From NCBI GenBank assembly GCA_958510875.1, contig OY294069.1, forward strand, positions 176,558,868 to 176,622,867: a stretch of DNA of 64,000 bases, given 5' to 3'. This DNA comes from Endomychus coccineus. Its lineage: Eukaryota > Arthropoda > Insecta > Coleoptera > Endomychidae. The notes beneath the pieces were generated by a model. The model was not told the origin of the DNA. It was given only the letters and a program-made list of their open reading frames with translations, and made no database searches. A program made the translations under genes and the position numbers. This document shows, in pieces, positions 11,848 through 23,078 of the stretch; positions within the stretch are counted from its first letter, which is position 1; each line of letters starts with the position of its first letter.

Positions 11848-12030
11848 ACGTTGGAATTTTTAATTGCGATAAGGACGCTTTGTGGTTAATACAATTAGTT
11901 TTAAGAAATCCCATGTAGATATTGATACGTCTTCTGATGATGGTCTTGTAGCCGAAACGTACGTAAAGGCGAAAGTCATAAACATATTTATTAGGGCAAC
12001 CTATTTCCCAAGAATTTATATCTAATTGAT
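11848..12030 (+). repeat. PLE-type terminal repeat with hammerhead, copy 1
   Basis: About 185 bp align with 54050-54240. Shared blocks are GGAATTTTT, TACAATTAGTnTTAAGAAATC, ACGTCTTCTGATGA, CCGAAACGTAC and CCTATTTCCCAAGAATTT. It lies just downstream of a PLE coding fragment in the same orientation, which is where a PLE terminal repeat is expected. Confidence 0.65.
11928..11971 (+). ncRNA. Hammerhead ribozyme motif, type I, minimal helix III
   Basis: Helix I 5' arm CGTCTT (11928-11933); core CTGATGA (11934-11940); one extra T; a short helix II GGT/GCC closed by 6 nt; GAA (11954-11956); helix III AC/GT with loop GTAC (11957-11964); cleavage-site A (11965); helix I 3' arm AAGGCG (11966-11971). 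All six helix I pairs form, one as G-U. All invariant core bases CTGATGA and GAA are present. Known biology: PLE and retrozyme hammerheads have helix III this short and often act as dimers. Activity of this copy is uncertain because helix II is weak. Confidence 0.7.
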
Positions 12031-12039
12031 ACTTGGGTC

Positions 12040-13220
12040 AAGAATCGTTATTAAAAATATTCCTAGTTTCCCATACTCCAGATTACGAATTTAATGAAAC
12101 GCCATTAGTGAGTTTATCGCTTAATACAAATCTAAGTGGAAGTGTCGACTGTTATCACTCTAAAATGCAATCGGACTCAACTAATATCGCCACTAATAGC
12201 CTCATACAAACGTGTGTGCAATTATTTACATTTCGACTATTATAACTTTAGATTCAACTGCTGTCAACCATTGGCGTAATAAAATTCCTCACATTCGATT
12301 GGGTGAAGTACGTACTCAATGGCGTATGAGCTAATTTGATATTAAACGCTTACAGATAAGACCATCAATAGAATGCCACGGATCGACAAAAGAAGAACGC
12401 TGACGCTCCAGGAGTTCCACAGCAAACTATTCTTGATACGAACAGATTTGTTGTATTCGAGCAGTAACCATGACGACCGGTTAACAATCGGAATCACAGC
12501 CATCTGCCGGTTTTATTGAGAATATTTCCCCTTATAATGATTCGTAAACGTTTGCTAAATATACTCGGTTCCAGTATATTATTTCATAGCGTGAAACGGG
12601 CATAATTTATATGTGTCAAGAGTACAACTGCTGCGTCTATTGTAAGACCATGATTAACTTGAAAGCTACCAACAAAAAAAATGCCATTCAGATTCTCGTT
12701 TGTATCGTTTAATATGCTTAATTGTCGAGTTTGTCCAATTTGAATTTCGGGTTGGCAGTTTGTGATTATTTATCCGAAATTTATTGTTAAAAGGTCGTTC
12801 CTTTCACTTTATCATCTATTTACAATTATATTAGGTATTCATAATAGTGTTTTGTTGTTATATAATACTTACATATTTAATCTTCAGCTCTTCTACCATT
12901 CCTTTCGGTTTTACAGCTTCATCTTTTTTTAATTAATTTTGCCAAGCTGACAATATTTAATTTCTTCTTGAATATTTCATTTAGTATTTTAAAATTTTTT
13001 ATATTCCCTTCTATCTATCGAAGTATCATGTCGATACTAGTTATCTGGATTTTCTGTCTCTTACTTGATGCCCATATTTTATTACCTTGTGCTATTATTG
13101 GTTTCAGGATTCATTTCATTATTTTTTTGTCTTTTTTCACATTCTTCTTTCTTATATATCCTTCAACTACACAAGAGGAAGCCTAATATTTCAACAACAA
13201 TCCAATACCCCTGAAAGAAT
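12040..13220. other. No gene seen
   Basis: Short ORFs at 12033-12245 and 12968-13186 have no recognisable domain. The second is hydrophobic, T-rich sequence. Confidence 0.45.
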
Positions 13221-13224
13221 ATTC

Positions 13225-13620
13225 CTTCGGTTTGTCTTTAAAATGTGCCCAAACTGCTATACATATTTGGATTCGGAAGATGATCGATTTGTTGTCCCGA
13301 ATTGCGGCTTGTGTTACTCCAGCAATATGCATGGCACAAATGAGAGTTCCTCAAGGTAACAAAATTGGGCCAGTTATGTTCTCAAACTATATTCATGATC
13401 TACCTGGAGTTATTTCAGATGCTAGGAAGTTAATAATCAATTATGCAGATGACAGTAACACTGAGGTATCTGTAAAAATTCTCTTTCTTCTCGAAACTGA
13501 AGTTGCTTTTACGCTTTCAAAGAATGAGAAGTGGTGACGTATGAATAAAAAACTAACATTGAACGAAAGTGAAAAAACTGTATCATTTCTACTTCAAGGT
13601 ATAGTAGACTAGAAATACCA
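13225..13620 (+). mobile_element. LINE reverse transcriptase fragment with YADD box
   Basis: The frame at 13232-13537 contains RT motif 4 (RVPQGNKIGPVMFSNYIHDL) and the catalytic motif 5 (LIINYADDSNTEV). After a stop, the next motif (RMNKKLTLNESEKTVSF) continues to about 13610. This is the palm of a CR1/Jockey-like non-LTR element. Both ends are lost. Unlike the fragment at 6785, the YADD catalytic box is intact. Confidence 0.7.
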
Positions 13621-14179
13621 GAAATATTATATGTAAATCATTACATTTTGGAAATGAGCGAAAGTAATTGGTGGAAATTTCACTTCCAGTTAATTCCTTC
13701 CCCTAAACAAAGATGATGGCAGACTGATGGCTACTACAACACAAGAAGAAGCCAACCTTTTTGATAGAATGTGTACAGCAAATTCCACTTTGGATCCACA
13801 AGGGAGCGACCCTCCTAATATTGCTGCTATGGAAATTACTGAAATAGTCTTTCGATACGATAAGATATTCGTCACATGGCATACTGTCGTCCGATTTTGG
13901 GACTACAAAATTCGTCACAAAGATAATTATTGATTTTAAGATTCTAAAATGCAGTGAAAACCTTGTTGATGCGACAATTTTGCCACCATAGGCATCCAAG
14001 TAATATTTTTCCATTTACAAAAAATTAATATGATTGAGGAATTAAACTATGAGGTCGGTTATACTTTATTTATTCACTAAATTAGTGTCATAAAAAAATG
14101 TGTAACACATGATCAAGAATATAATGTTACTTATAATATATATATTTTACATAACACTCGGAAAAAAATCAATAGCAAT
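13621..14179. other. No gene recognised
   Basis: A 68-codon ORF (13727-13933 +) and a longer antisense one (13703-14014 -) have no recognisable domain. I cannot tell whether either is coding. Confidence 0.35.
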
Positions 14180-14960
14180 TCATACATAATAATACTACAT
14201 ATTTTATGGATTGTGTCCATATATATTTGAAACAACTTTAACAAAATGGAGGGTAGTTATCTTTTGTTGTTCCAAATGTAACAATAATTTTTGCAAAAAA
14301 TCTTGTCTTCGAATTGCGGCTGTGTTTTTAGATTTACAAGGAGTAGTTACACTATTACATTTTATATACACTTCTATTTGAAATTTTAACAAAACATCCA
14401 TGAAATAAGGAATGTTTGGTGAACTATAATAAAAAGAGTTATTTAAATGAGAGTGAAAGAACTCGCAAGCGTTCGTGGTTTTATTTGAAGTTGAAGAAGC
14501 TTCAGCCCAAATATAAACATGAAAAAACCGTTAACTTATCGTCACTTGGTTTAATCGCAAGTAACTTTAAAAAAAAAGAAAAAATCGCTTACCGGATTTG
14601 GATTAAAAATACCATACCAAAGCAATATAATTCAAAACAATACAAACAATTTTTGTTTTTATATTCACCACTTAACCCCAACTTTTGTATTTTACGCCAC
14701 CAAGACTGGAGTAAAATGGAAGGGGCAACCAATAATTGTAACGTTACCCCACACTTTACGAACTGCATTATGGATGGCAATTTCAAAATCAATCAGTAAA
14801 CTAAACACTAGCGGTATACGAGCATAGTGTCCATTTATGTAACCATGTATGGCTAATAGTTGTGTGAAAAATGTTATGCAGTATTGGAATGTGCCATCCA
14901 TGTATATAAAACTCTACTTACCTAAAAATTTCAAATTTGTTTTGGCAGCTAAAAATTACA
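14180..14960 (-). mobile_element. MULE transposase, C-terminal half, broken
   Basis: On the - strand, 14901-14692 reads MDGTFQYCITFFTQLLAIHG, then a DFEIAIHNAVRKVW block and GC-FH. These are the D, DFE and GC-x-FH marks of the MULE transposase domain. After a frame change come QSWWRKIQKLGL, then IWAEASSTSN, TTNACE-FHSHLNNSFY and MDVLLKFQIEVYIK down to 14204. A segment between PLVFSLL and the DFE block is deleted. The N-terminal half of a similar element (FLYWCH finger up to the MDGTF motif) lies at 43500-44226 (-). Open stretches on + here are shadows. Confidence 0.75.
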
Positions 14961-14999
14961 ATTCCATTTCGAAAATCATTATCAAGAACAAACTGTTCC

Positions 15000-15719
15000 T
15001 CTCTTGACTTTATGTTCTAATGTTCTTGCAGATAACGGTGAACTTCGTTGGCAGAACGAGGCAAAGTTTGCAATGTTTTGCAACGTTTATTGTACATATT
15101 TTCTTTGCCGGGAAGTCAATGTTTCTGAAGGAAAATTTGAGGAAATACCATTTGAAGCTAATTCTTTATGCAATATTTCAGTTGGGCTTATGTAGGTTCT
15201 TCTTCCGCTTTTTTTTGCAGGCAACACTAATAACTTGTCTAGAAATTTTTTCTCCAGATTCATGATTATGTTGATTTTTTTAATGTTGTTACAACAAAAC
15301 GACCCGATTCCTCAATGGTATACACATAAAACTTACATCTAGGCCGTTTGATGCACCTCTAGACAATTTCATTAGTTGAAGATCGATGTTTATAAAAGTT
15401 AAAATGTTCGTAGGTACACTATTTGGGTATTTTAGCGTTCAGTGATAATTTCTTTCACAAACGACATTCTAAATTTTGAAAATAATGTTAACTATTACTT
15501 GTTAGCACGTATAACAAGAAAAATATATTCTTACCAAAGAAAGCTATGTGTGACGAGATTCAGGCACCCTTAAAATTTACCTGAGACCTTAACCGGTCCC
15601 CATAATCAAATTGTGACGAATTTCTATGTAAATTTCGTCTAGTTTTATCTAATGACTTGGCAAGAAACTGTAAAATCATGCTGCTCAATACGCATTTGTG
15701 GTTTAATATGACTGGGAAT
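15000..15719. other. No gene seen
   Basis: ORFs at 15004-15195 and 15020-15265 (+) overlap in different frames and have no recognisable domain. Confidence 0.4.
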
Positions 15720-15885
15720 TATTTAAGAAAAAATATTCACTATTGCTATTAGACTGTGATTTTCAACTTCAGGTTCGTCTCCCTTTTTATGAATTGGACA
15801 GATTTTGTAGACTTTCCAAAACTTTGGAAAACAGGCCATCCTAACAGAGTAAAAGGCACTGATAATGGGTATGAGAAAACAGAAG
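15720..15885 (-). mobile_element. LINE reverse transcriptase, fingers fragment
   Basis: The - strand reads CFPKFWKVYKICPIHKKGDE, then VENHSLIAIVNIFS. This matches the P-x-W-K ... P-x-x-K-x-G-D ... N-Y-R-P-I block that begins the RT domain of non-LTR retrotransposons. The YRP motif is decayed to HSL. No further domain is seen on either side. Confidence 0.6.
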
Positions 15886-15959
15886 AAAAGTTTTTCAGAA
15901 TAAACGACTACAGTCAACGAAGGAAGTCTCAAATTGTTGTCATACTAAAATAGTGCAAT

Positions 15960-16760
15960 AAAAATACAAACGTAACGTACGCTACTGGTTGTTAACTGAT
16001 GTTGCCGATTTAATTGAAAGTCACTTTCGCTCTGCAAACATAAAAGGCCATAAAAATAATAATTTGTGTAAAGTGTAGATAAAAGCGTGATGGAATAAAT
16101 GTCCGAGAGTTGGGATCTAAAAAAGTCATTTTGTGACGATAACAGTAACGCTGTCATTAAAACACTGATAAGCCAAGGGTACCGTTATTACACTTTTGTA
16201 CTGCATCATTTGAATATAGCGCATACAATTGCAACCGTAGGTGGCCGCGCTGGGGAATATCGCACTTCTGTTGTTTCACACAGAGGTCTCGATCGCATGG
16301 CTCGTAAATCCATGCAACTGAAGCGGTAATTTCTATGAAATTTTTTAATTAAAGTTTTAGTTTGGTTTGGTACGTTTTTAAAACGACACCCGCATAATGC
16401 ACGTCTGCTCCATTAATTTTGTTAATTTCTCATTATGCGAGGAAGAGGTGGATGGTTTTTCTGTCTTTTTGCGCCATTTAACTTTGTGTAAATCCTTCTT
16501 AGAGTCTATTAAATAACGTAATGTACTGCAGATATATGCAATTGTCTTATCTTCATCGTTTATTTCCTTCAGACATGTAAATAAGGGGTTTATTATGAGC
16601 TTAAGAGTTTTTTAATGTCATTAATGTGTAACGCATTTCAATATATTTGCTTATCTCAACGTCTGAACACAATTTGTATACAAAATATAATGCTAATGGC
16701 AACATAAAGGTGTAATTTACACCATTAAAATAATTACTCTTCTCGTTTTCAAATAGAATA
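15960..16760. other. No gene recognised
   Basis: ORF 16099-16329 (+), 76 codons, has no domain that I recognise. It ends in a basic stretch and could be a remnant of a DNA-binding domain, but I cannot support that. Confidence 0.35.
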
Positions 16761-16768
16761 AGAACCCC

Positions 16769-17393
16769 ATTAGGTTTTCCTTGTGCGGAGCTTAAATATA
16801 CTAACTCGAAAAAAATTTATTTCTACATAAGGTGAGATAAGAGGCAGATGTGAACACAAGTAGAGACGTAGCTTCACACAACACAATTCGATCTTGATGG
16901 CGCATGGTCAGTATTGAATGTGACAGATGATAAATATTACAATTTAACAGTTCTACCTATTTTGTGTGAAAATTATATATGTTGCATCTGTTCCTTGTGC
17001 GATTTTAAAGTGTTTTACCTGTAAATAAGCGTGTATAAAAGTGTTAGGACTGAATGAAGTGCCTCAACAACAACCAATCAATCCTACCACCCAATGGTGA
17101 AGTCTGGTTCAATGATGAAGTCAAAAATCATGAATAAACGATAGCAGTGATATTCTGCAAACGCCCAGACAAAGGTATTATTATACCTTTGGGCAATCAC
17201 GTCTCTATTATCCAAGAGAAGATATTGACCATGACGCGGTGTGTCCAAACAGCGCTTGAAGAAAGAACTCAAACCCACATCAGCTCACGCGCAGACAGCA
17301 AAGCAGCACTGGGTATCATGAAAATAACATCACAGACTCTTATGAGAGTAGATTAACGCACTTAACAACTTTAGCGGTGAAGAAAGCAGTTCC
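16769..17393 (+). repeat. Tandem unit 1: R-family copy 2 plus RNase H fragment
   Basis: Begins CATTAGGTTTTCCTTG, contains R-family sequence (16836-17070) with GTGTATAAAAGTG, then a broken LINE family B RNase H (17147-17356). The RNase H keeps the blocks EKILTMTRCVQTALEERT and RADSKAALGIM, which match the - strand domain at 5387-5608. The whole unit is repeated at 17394 onward. An R-family repeat joined upstream of RNase H suggests a deletion chimera. Confidence 0.6.
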
Positions 17394-17835
17394 ATTAGGT
17401 TTTCCTTATTCAAAGTTTAAATATACTAACTCGAAAAAATTTTCTTTAAGCGTAAGGTGATATAAGAGGCAGATGTGAACACAAGTAGAGACGTAGCTTC
17501 CGACAACATCATTTGCTCTTAATGGCACATGGCCAGTATTGAGTGTGACAGGTGATAAATATTACAATTTAATAGTTTTACCTGTTTTGTGTGAAAATTA
17601 TATATGTTGCACGCCTCTATTCTCAAAGAGGAAATACTGACTATGACGCGGTCAAACAGCGTTTGAACAAAGAACTCAAGCTCACATCAGCATACGCAGA
17701 GACAGCAAAGCAGCTCTGGTCTCATGAAAATAACATCAAAGCCTCTTGTGAGAGTGCCTTAATGCACTTAACAACTTTAGCGGAGAAGCATTCAAACTTA
17801 CTCCATTCTGAATCCCCAGCCACTCTGAAATAAAA
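17394..17835 (+). repeat. Tandem unit 2: R-family copy 3 plus RNase H fragment
   Basis: Starts with the same CATTAGGTTTTCCTT as unit 1, 625 bp downstream. It keeps the R-family part to about 17610 and the RNase H part (GCCTCTATTCTCAAAGAG to 17790), but lacks the stretch that in unit 1 lies between them (about 17000-17190). It ends with a CTTAACAACTTTAGCGG block also present at the end of unit 1 (17359-17376). Confidence 0.6.
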
Positions 17836-17848
17836 TAGAGGAGATATT

Positions 17849-18480
17849 ATGCAAACATACTTCCTGAATTTCCCATTATTACTATATGAAATAAACAAAA
17901 CATTTAGCAAAGTTATTATAATAGGTGATTTAAATATAGATGAGCTCCAGAAGAGTAATCACTATTTTTTTTCTATACTACACGGGAGGGAAACCATCTA
18001 CCATCGTATGAGTCAGCGGTGGAATGTTGGGAGAGGAAATAGGCATTCCAATTTTTCTTGGAGGTTTCTACTTCCAATCACGGAATCTGAAGTTATTAAC
18101 ATTATAAATAATATGAAGAATAACTATATTGTTGGTTATGATGAAGTATCAATAAAAATAATGAAATATAGCAAACTATCACAGGTCCTAACTGAAAAAA
18201 ACAACTTATCAATCCATCAATAGGAAGTGCTAAGTTTCCGGATATGTTTAAAAAAGGTAATCCTACATGTATCAAGAACTAAAGACCTATTGTTTTGTAC
18301 AGTTATATAGCATAAATACTTGAAAAAGCGATCAGTAACCAAATGTATATGTTTTTAGAAACTAATGTTATTCCAACATCATCACAATATATCGAACCTA
18401 ATTATCATCTCAAATTCGTATCTCACAGGTCTTAAAATTGTCCATCTCTGAAAACTCTGGACACACACGACGATCCCCGT
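17849..18480 (+). mobile_element. LINE fragment: endonuclease piece joined to RT fingers
   Basis: The frame begins with FSKVIIIGDLNIDELQKS, where GD-x-N is the endonuclease/exonuclease/phosphatase motif. It then jumps to an RT entry block (ITESEVINIINNMKNNYIVG, then YDEVSIKIMKYS). Downstream, broken frames encode P-x-x-F-K and a decayed RP-I-LYSYIA block to about 18400. The rest of the endonuclease is deleted. It fits a Jockey/CR1-like element, possibly the family of 6641-7640. Confidence 0.65.
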
Positions 18481-19150
18481 TGTAATCTTCGAGGATTTTC
18501 AGCACCTGACAAGATTAAGATCAGGAATCTCGTTCCGTCATAAAGGCACGTGCGTTACGCCTTCTAATATTTATTTTCAAAACATTGCAAAAAGATTACC
18601 GTCAAATTTTAACTTTACCTGTTCGAGTGATGTACAAGAAATATTCGTTTAATTTACTTTCTAGGAAAAAAGCTGGTATAAGCTGTTACAATATTTTGTC
18701 TGCAAAATTGCTTTTGCTTGTTAAGCCTTTGAATCCTTCTAGATGGTTGACAAGCGATTAGGTTTGCCTGTTTACGTTTGTGATTTCAGTCGATTGCCTT
18801 CTTTTATCGCAGATGAATGCAGTATTCATTGGAACGTCTTATTATTAGGTAACAAAAGCTTAACATAAAATGGAATATATTTCTTGTGTAGGCAATTTTT
18901 TTACATTAAATTGGAACATGCAGCACATCATGGCCAACGGTATTGGACAATGACATACCCAAAATAATCCTTCGAGGATATGTGATGAAGTAGCTATAAA
19001 GGTGATATAAACTGTAAAGGTTTTTATCTTAGTAACACTAGAAAATTAAAGTCAATATAACCCATCATGACATTCAAAATATTTCAGATCAACACATGAA
19101 GATCTTATTTGGGATATTTTCGATATGTCTAGATGGATTTAGATTAGAGT
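18481..19150. other. No gene seen
   Basis: No domain, RNA or clear repeat noticed. Confidence 0.4.
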
Positions 19151-19190
19151 TGAGGTTTCTATAGTTCGAATAATGACAACACATCTATCA

Positions 19191-19235
19191 GTCCCAGAAA
19201 ACTGTTTCGCTCTCTCATGACCTTATCAGGGGAAC
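19191..19235 (-). ncRNA. Degenerate hammerhead-like motif
   Basis: The - strand carries GTTCCC, core CTGATAA (one base off CTGATGA), a weak helix II ending GAGAGC, GAAAC, a decayed helix III and TGGGAC as the helix I 3' arm. It aligns with the motif at 186-232. The changed core (G8 to A) and poor helices predict no activity. Confidence 0.5.
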
Positions 19236-19361
19236 GAACAGGACTATGGTGTCACCATAAGACCATCTACGCCAGAGGTATAGAAGCCCCATTTGGAAAT
19301 TCTAGAGCACCAACTGTTCTGAAAGCAAACTAACATAATATAGATGTCCCAATGAGAGAGT

Positions 19362-19395
19362 GAAACAGCTGTCTCCTGTCTGAGACTGATAGCAA
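19362..19395 (+). ncRNA. Half hammerhead-like motif
   Basis: On + the 3' half of the same class is present: GAGAGAGTGAAACAGCTGTC, with helix III AC/GT around AGCT and the cleavage-site C. No CTGATGA block is present upstream. It faces the motif at 19191-19235, so the two look like opposite ends of a decayed inverted pair. Confidence 0.4.
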
Positions 19396-19399
19396 CACC

Positions 19400-19765
19400 T
19401 TATATAGTACAAGGCCTATACGCTGAGAACAGAAGTGACGTCATCAATAAGAGTTTTATGTTTGAGACGAAGCTCACGACAGTAACATTCAGTCTTAATG
19501 GCTCTTAGACTGTACTGGGAGTGACAGGTGTTATATATTACAATTTAACAAAGTTATGTCTATTCCTTGTGGAAATTATATATTGCACCTGCTTCTTGGG
19601 TGTCTTTGTGTGATTAGAGAGTGTTTTACTGTAAATAAGTGTGTATAAAAGTGTTATGATTCAATGAAGTGCTTTGCAAAATGGCTTCCCGCGTTGTGTG
19701 TCATACGTACAGTTTACTGACGTTTCTTAGTTAATTCTGCCGAATAAACGTTCTGCTTTGTAGCA
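19400..19765 (+). repeat. R-family TATA-bearing repeat, copy 4
   Basis: Begins TAGTACAAGGCCTATACGCT as in the copy at 45818, and contains GACGTCATCAA, a GACGAAGCTCACGACAG block, GTGACAGGTG, GTGTATAAAAGTGTTATGA and an ATGGCTTCC block. It extends further right than the other copies, with TTTACTGACGTTT and GCCGAATAAACGTT; a matching tail is seen in copy 1. It abuts a LINE RT fragment at 19766. Confidence 0.65.
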
Positions 19766-20510
19766 TTGGATATCTCCAAAGCTTTTGACAGAGTCTGGCA
19801 CCAAAGCCTTTTTAGGAAACTTCCGTCATATGGTTCGCCGCCTCTACTTTGTAGCTTACTATCGAGTTCCCTCTTAGATAGTTCACTCCATGTGGTGGTT
19901 GATGGAGTATCCTCCGATCCAAAGGCTATTAACGCTGGTATTCCTTAGGGATCTGCCTTGGCACCAACTTTGTTTCTGCTTCATCATATCGACGATCTGT
20001 TGGAAGTGACCATCTGTCCCGTCCAAAGCTTTGCAGATGATGGTACACTTCATACCGCTTTCATCCAGAGCCCCTGTACCATTCAATGAAGCCTGGGGAG
20101 CGAAACAGGGACAGGTTCACTCAATTATTGAAGATCTGCCAACGATGTTCAAATGGGGATCTGAAAATCTTGTAGACTGTAATGTAACCAGAACTCAAGC
20201 TAGCATCTTCTCCAGAAAGGCGGATCCCACAATCCCTGATAAGATCATGGCAGGTAAAACTATTCCTAACAGCACCCTCTCATGGGATGACCATGTGAGA
20301 TCCATTCGCTTCACTAATATTTGGTTTGATACTAGGTGCCAAGAGCTACTTTACATCCCAGCAGCTACTCATAATCTTCAAAGAACAGATTCGTTCTGTC
20401 CGGAAGTAATGTTCGCATGTTTGGAGTTCGGCTTCCAAACATACGCTGAATCTCTTGGATTATATCCAGAAGAGAACTATTCGACTGATTGACCTCTCTA
20501 GAACATCTCT
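19766..20510 (+). mobile_element. CR1-like LINE reverse transcriptase fragment
   Basis: The first frame reads DISKAFDRVWHQSLFRKLPS (RT motif 3), then VVVDGVSSDPKAINAGIP and, across a stop, SALAPTLFLLHHIDDL and SFADDGTLHT (catalytic F-ADD). The next frame (20031-20492) continues to TLSWDDHVRSI. Matching pieces of the same family are at 26340-26550 and 38700-39000. Stops and frame changes make it non-functional. Confidence 0.75.
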
Positions 20511-21869
20511 CCCTTTTCTATAGATATTTTTTCATGGTCGGTGTTCATCAGAAATGTCGTCTGTTATACCACCACGAGATATGTTATATACTCAATATGC
20601 TGATAATAAACCCTTTCAATCATAATTGATGCAATACTACCAATTTTGGATCAAATCAAATCCATTATCTAATGTTTATGATTTGTTGTTTACTCAGTAA
20701 GTTATTTAAAACGGTTTTTAGTATCGATTTCATTGTATTGTTAGTGATGGTCTACCCAGGTTTACATTATACATTTTTATTCAATTGGAGCTTCCTCTTC
20801 TGAAATGCATACTATATACATTGATTTACATGAAGCTCGTAGATTGACAGAATAGAATACAAACTTATTATTATAGCACGACAAAAGAAATGCGAAATCT
20901 CATTACCACCAAGCGATTAACTTTTAAATCCCTTGTGAGAAGAACACAGTCCGCTTAACAGAGTGTTTTGTTTTACACGTGCCTGTCATCTGTCATTCAA
21001 TTGTCGGTTGGGGGATTGCATGGCCCACTACGTCAGTCATCGGTTAATCCGGATTTTAGCTCTTAAACGTCCCTTAAGTTTAACAATGTAAGTCGACGGG
21101 GTGTCTACCAAACCAAACCAGGGTGGTCGATATCTTGTTAATGTAATACTGTTTACTTAAACAAATTCAATCCTTGACTTGATGTTCGTTTTTCAACACC
21201 AGGTCGAAAATCAATAGGCTCATAAAATTAAGTGAGTGATATGCCAAGAAAAATGTATCGAATCGTCAAGTTAGATTGTAAAGTTATGATTTCTCGTCTA
21301 CTCTTCAGTTTCCACGAAGACGATTTTAATTTTTCATTGATTTAATTGAGCCAAACACGTTGATCATTTATCTTTATACAATGGAATTCTGAGAGATTTC
21401 GATTATGTTCATCCAGAATGAAATTTGTAGCGTTATTAACTGAAAATTCCATGAGTGAAGAGAGCTGCAGCTACTTATGGGCTAACAACGACTCAGACCA
21501 GATGCAAGATTTTTTGAAAGGAGCCTAGAAATATAATCAAATATGATGATAAAGATACATACATGTTTTTGATTGTCAATGAATCTGAAAGAATTTTTCA
21601 AGATGACCAACACGATTCATTTGATTCATTCACACTTAAAATAATCTCAATATTGCGACTCTACTTTCTTGTTTTCTTATTTGATACTCGTTTGAAATAA
21701 GCCATTCGAAAAGAGTAATCCCCCTCAACACAGAAGGCCTAGGGGCCAGTCAAAACTAAATCTGGTCCTGGAAAAGATGAAAGACAAAAATTTTGCTTAT
21801 CTTCTTATTCCATAATTTTTGGATAATACATTTTCATAGATGGCGTGAAATACTTTTGGTATTTTTACC
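20511..21869. other. No gene seen
   Basis: AT-rich, with no domain-bearing ORF and no RNA gene. Confidence 0.4.
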
Positions 21870-21917
21870 ATGTTGTTAGCTGATTCAGCAGAGATCGTTC
21901 AGCAACCTTGCAAACTT

Positions 21918-21970
21918 GTTCGCTCCACTGATGAATTCTTGGAGAAGAGCGAAACAGCTGTTTTCAGGAC
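21918..21970 (+). ncRNA. Hammerhead-like motif with intact core
   Basis: CTGATGA at 21928-21934, helix II ATTCT/AGAGC (4 of 5 pairs, one G-U, loop 6 nt), GAAAC at 21951-21955, helix III AC/GT around AGCT, cleavage-site T at 21962. The invariant core is intact, but helix I arms (CTCCA upstream, TTCAGG downstream) do not pair convincingly. Same class as 186-232. Confidence 0.5.
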
Positions 21971-22000
21971 CTCATCATCAATACATTTTTACTTTCGCGA

Positions 22001-23076
22001 TCCCAGCAAAGATTTCATCTACAAATTTTCAACATTAAATATACTTCCGGTTATTTTAGTTCTATGATAATGTTACCCTCCAGTATTGTTCTTTGAATGC
22101 ACTACCTACTTCATATTATTGATTCAATCAAAACAGGCGTTACAGCGGCATGAAGACTAGGTTTAGAAGTCGATGGATCCTAAAATAAGAATTATTATTT
22201 GTAGGAATCTTTTCGGTTCAATCTGTAACATTTTCCACAGCAATTTGTCATTGTCAATGCAGTGACGTACCTTTCAATTTAGGGCACCCGCAAAAAAATT
22301 ATACTGTGCCCCTACTGAATAAAGAGCGTTTTATGATTAAATATTCATTTTACAAAAAAAAAATCTCAGAATTGCCCAAACACAATAAATTGTTTCTTTG
22401 TACACACACCATCATGATGGCTTCATGGCTGACCAGCAAAATGCCATGATAAGAAAATATATAAGTCATAAAAAGTCTGAAACAAATAACAAAATAGTAT
22501 AAGCTACCAGGGCTAATCGGCTAATATAAAGTAAAGACAATTGAGTATGATATTCCACAATTTGGCGCTGATGATCGTCCGGTATATACACATTGATACG
22601 TCCCACGTCATACTGCACCACATGAACAATTTTGTTCTGATTTAATTTTTTATAGGTACCTTTTTTCATATTTTTGAAATATTCAACCATTGTTAAGAAC
22701 GTATCACTGGCAGTTACAAATTTGGTTGTTGGGCTTCTAGGGCTTAAGGGCCTCCTCGCAACTTGGTCTGCTTGGTATAGTACCTACGCCTCTGTGTCAA
22801 TGATTTCTCTAATATTCGATTGTTTTCGAATTAAGAACAATACATGATCCTATAGCACTTACGTCATTTCCATTCTTAAAATTATGAAAATGTCAAACAT
22901 AACGTCAAGCATAGCGCATAGCATAGCGATAGACAATTCTATGACCACTTAACCTTTTTCCGAAACATTTAAGATTCCATAGATATAATTATTTATTTTT
23001 ATTGGGTTCGGTACTTTTTTGGCTTTGTTACGTAATATATTCGGAGGTGGAAAGGGTCTTTCATCTATCTGTTTTA
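22001..23076. other. No gene recognised
   Basis: ORF 22466-22690 (-) has no recognisable domain. A direct-repeat-like run of short CATAGCG units occurs near 22908-22932. Confidence 0.4.
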
Positions 23077-23078
23077 TA

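Noticed and set aside
13703..14014. 103-codon ORF on - and 68-codon ORF on +
   Set aside because: Both overlap each other, neither shows a domain, and the region sits between transposon remnants.
14416..14799. 127-codon lysine-rich ORF on +
   Set aside because: Overlaps the MULE transposase coding on the - strand, where motifs are recognisable; this frame has none.
22570..22600. CTGATGA at 22572
   Set aside because: No GAAAC within range and no helix II.
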